Assembly (NCBI GenBank): GCA_002394525.1
Contig: DGUF01000024.1
Coordinates: 329-6,705, forward strand
Origin: Lachnospiraceae bacterium UBA4317
Lineage (GTDB): Bacteria; Bacillota_A; Clostridia; Lachnospirales; Lachnospiraceae
Direction: 5' to 3'
Length of the DNA: 6,377 nt
The translations under genes and the position numbers were made by a program. The notes beneath the pieces were generated by a model. It had not been told where the DNA came from and did no database searches. It saw only the letters and a list, made by a program, of their open reading frames with translations. Positions 6,169-6,377 of this stretch are shown here, piece by piece; position 1 is the first letter of the stretch, and each line of letters begins with the position of its first letter.

Positions 6169-6223
6169 CCCGGCATTCTGCGGAAGAATGGAAAAGTGAC
6201 AGAAAAAGAAAGGAAATGCCGGG
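6169..6223. other. Long-range inverted repeat with a competing inner hairpin
   Basis: CCCGGCATT (6169-6177) and AATGCCGGG (6215-6223) are perfect 9-bp complements separated by 37 bases. The inner hairpin CATTCT (6174-6179), loop GCGGA, AGAATG (6185-6190) shares bases 6174-6177 with the outer stem, so the two folds exclude each other in part. The intervening 6191-6214 is purine-rich. It lies upstream of a possible -10 box, so it may act as DNA or belong to another transcript. Confidence 0.45.
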
Positions 6224-6228
6224 ATAAT
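6196..6228 (+). promoter_or_regulatory. Weak candidate promoter for the gene at 6367
   Basis: GATAAT (6223-6228) is a five-of-six match to the -10 consensus, and GTGACA (6196-6201) a five-of-six match to the -35 consensus. The 21-base spacer is longer than the usual 16-18, so this is a poor sigma-70-type promoter as drawn. It is the best candidate in the gap. Use of it would start the RNA near 6235 and give a leader of about 130 bases. Confidence 0.25.
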
Positions 6229-6239
6229 ACATTAATCCA

Positions 6240-6347
6240 TATGAGAAAACATGCCTCTCATACTATCATAGAGGGTACTTGTAGCTGCGGGACGGATAAC
6301 TGTTGCCAAGTCTGATGCGGGCTCTGAACAGGGCCCGGCAGTCTGTC
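6240..6347 (+). promoter_or_regulatory. Structured 5' leader candidate upstream of the last gene
   Basis: TATGAGA (6240-6246) pairs with TCTCATA (6256-6262); the overlapping CCTCT (6254-6258) can instead pair with AGAGG (6270-6274), so two alternative stems exist. Next, GACGGA (6291-6296) plus CTG (6300-6302) pair with CAG (6339-6341) plus TCTGTC (6342-6347). This encloses a stable inner hairpin, CGGGCTCT (6318-6325) with AGGGCCCG (6330-6337), loop GAAC. The structure ends seven bases before the ribosome binding site (6354-6360). I compared it from memory with T-box, SAM, TPP, FMN, glycine, ZTP and purine leaders and saw no match to their conserved motifs. It may be a regulatory leader or plain 5' UTR structure. 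Confidence 0.4.
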
Positions 6348-6366
6348 ATATAGAAGGAGGAATAGA

Positions 6367-6377
6367 ATGCCGAAAAT
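6367..6377 (+). CDS. Start of an unidentified gene (partial)
   Basis: ATG at 6367 is preceded by a perfect AAGGAGG (6354-6360) with a six-base gap, the strongest ribosome binding site in the window. Only Met-Pro-Lys and the first two bases of codon four (AT, so Ile or Met) are visible. That start would fit ribosomal protein L35, among many others. L35 normally follows infC, which is not present upstream, so no product is proposed. Confidence 0.7.

Noticed and set aside
6131..6199. 22-codon reading frame beginning MRFPSAMPEH
   Set aside because: The only purine-rich match upstream (AGGTG, 6115-6119) is weak, about 11 bases away and part of a palindrome. There is no supporting evidence for a leader peptide.
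5994..6227. Plus-strand reading frame of 77 codons after the operon
   Set aside because: It begins within the terminator stem and translates the T-rich tandem repeats; no ribosome binding site.
6240..6360. T-box or common riboswitch
   Set aside because: No TGGNACCGCG-type T-box sequence and none of the conserved cores of common riboswitch classes was seen; retained only as an unclassified structured leader.

Overview
The window looks like an ordinary chromosomal stretch of a GC-rich Bacillota, most likely a Clostridia/Lachnospiraceae-type bacterium. This is inferred from strong GGAGG-type ribosome binding sites, T-tract terminators, a B. subtilis-type secreted NagZ, a lipoprotein and a YARHG-domain protein; no taxonomic marker is present. 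All supported genes read on the + strand. I see no CRISPR array, transposase, phage gene, rRNA or tRNA.

Layout. Bases 1-62 are the 3' end of triose-phosphate isomerase (tpiA), followed by a short AT-rich spacer and an intrinsic-terminator-like hairpin (146-183). A probable operon follows. (i) 220-2580 is a secreted two-domain family-3 beta-N-acetylglucosaminidase of the NagZ/YbbD type, with a repetitive Ser/Lys/Asn/Glu tail. (ii) 2582-3607 is a lipoprotein whose start is one base after the previous stop. (iii) 3608-3813 is non-coding and almost entirely occupied by a chain of GC-rich hairpins. (iv) 3814-4923 is a secreted YARHG-domain protein that also carries two Asp-box-like motifs. (v) 4955-5971 is a cytoplasmic-looking protein of unknown family. 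A textbook intrinsic terminator (5976-6005) closes the unit.

Bases 6006-6366 hold no convincing gene. They begin with three 22-bp tandem repeats in phase with the terminator T-tract, continue through several inverted repeats, and end in a structured leader just upstream of a perfect ribosome binding site and the first 11 bases of another gene (6367 onward).

Working together. The first three operon products all carry export signals, and the first is a peptidoglycan-turnover glycosidase. A role at the cell envelope is therefore reasonable for the group, but the functions of the lipoprotein, the YARHG protein and the last gene are unknown. The points most worth following up are the multi-hairpin element at 3619-3762, the Asp-box plus YARHG architecture, the 22-bp repeats phased with the terminator, and the structured leader at 6240-6347.
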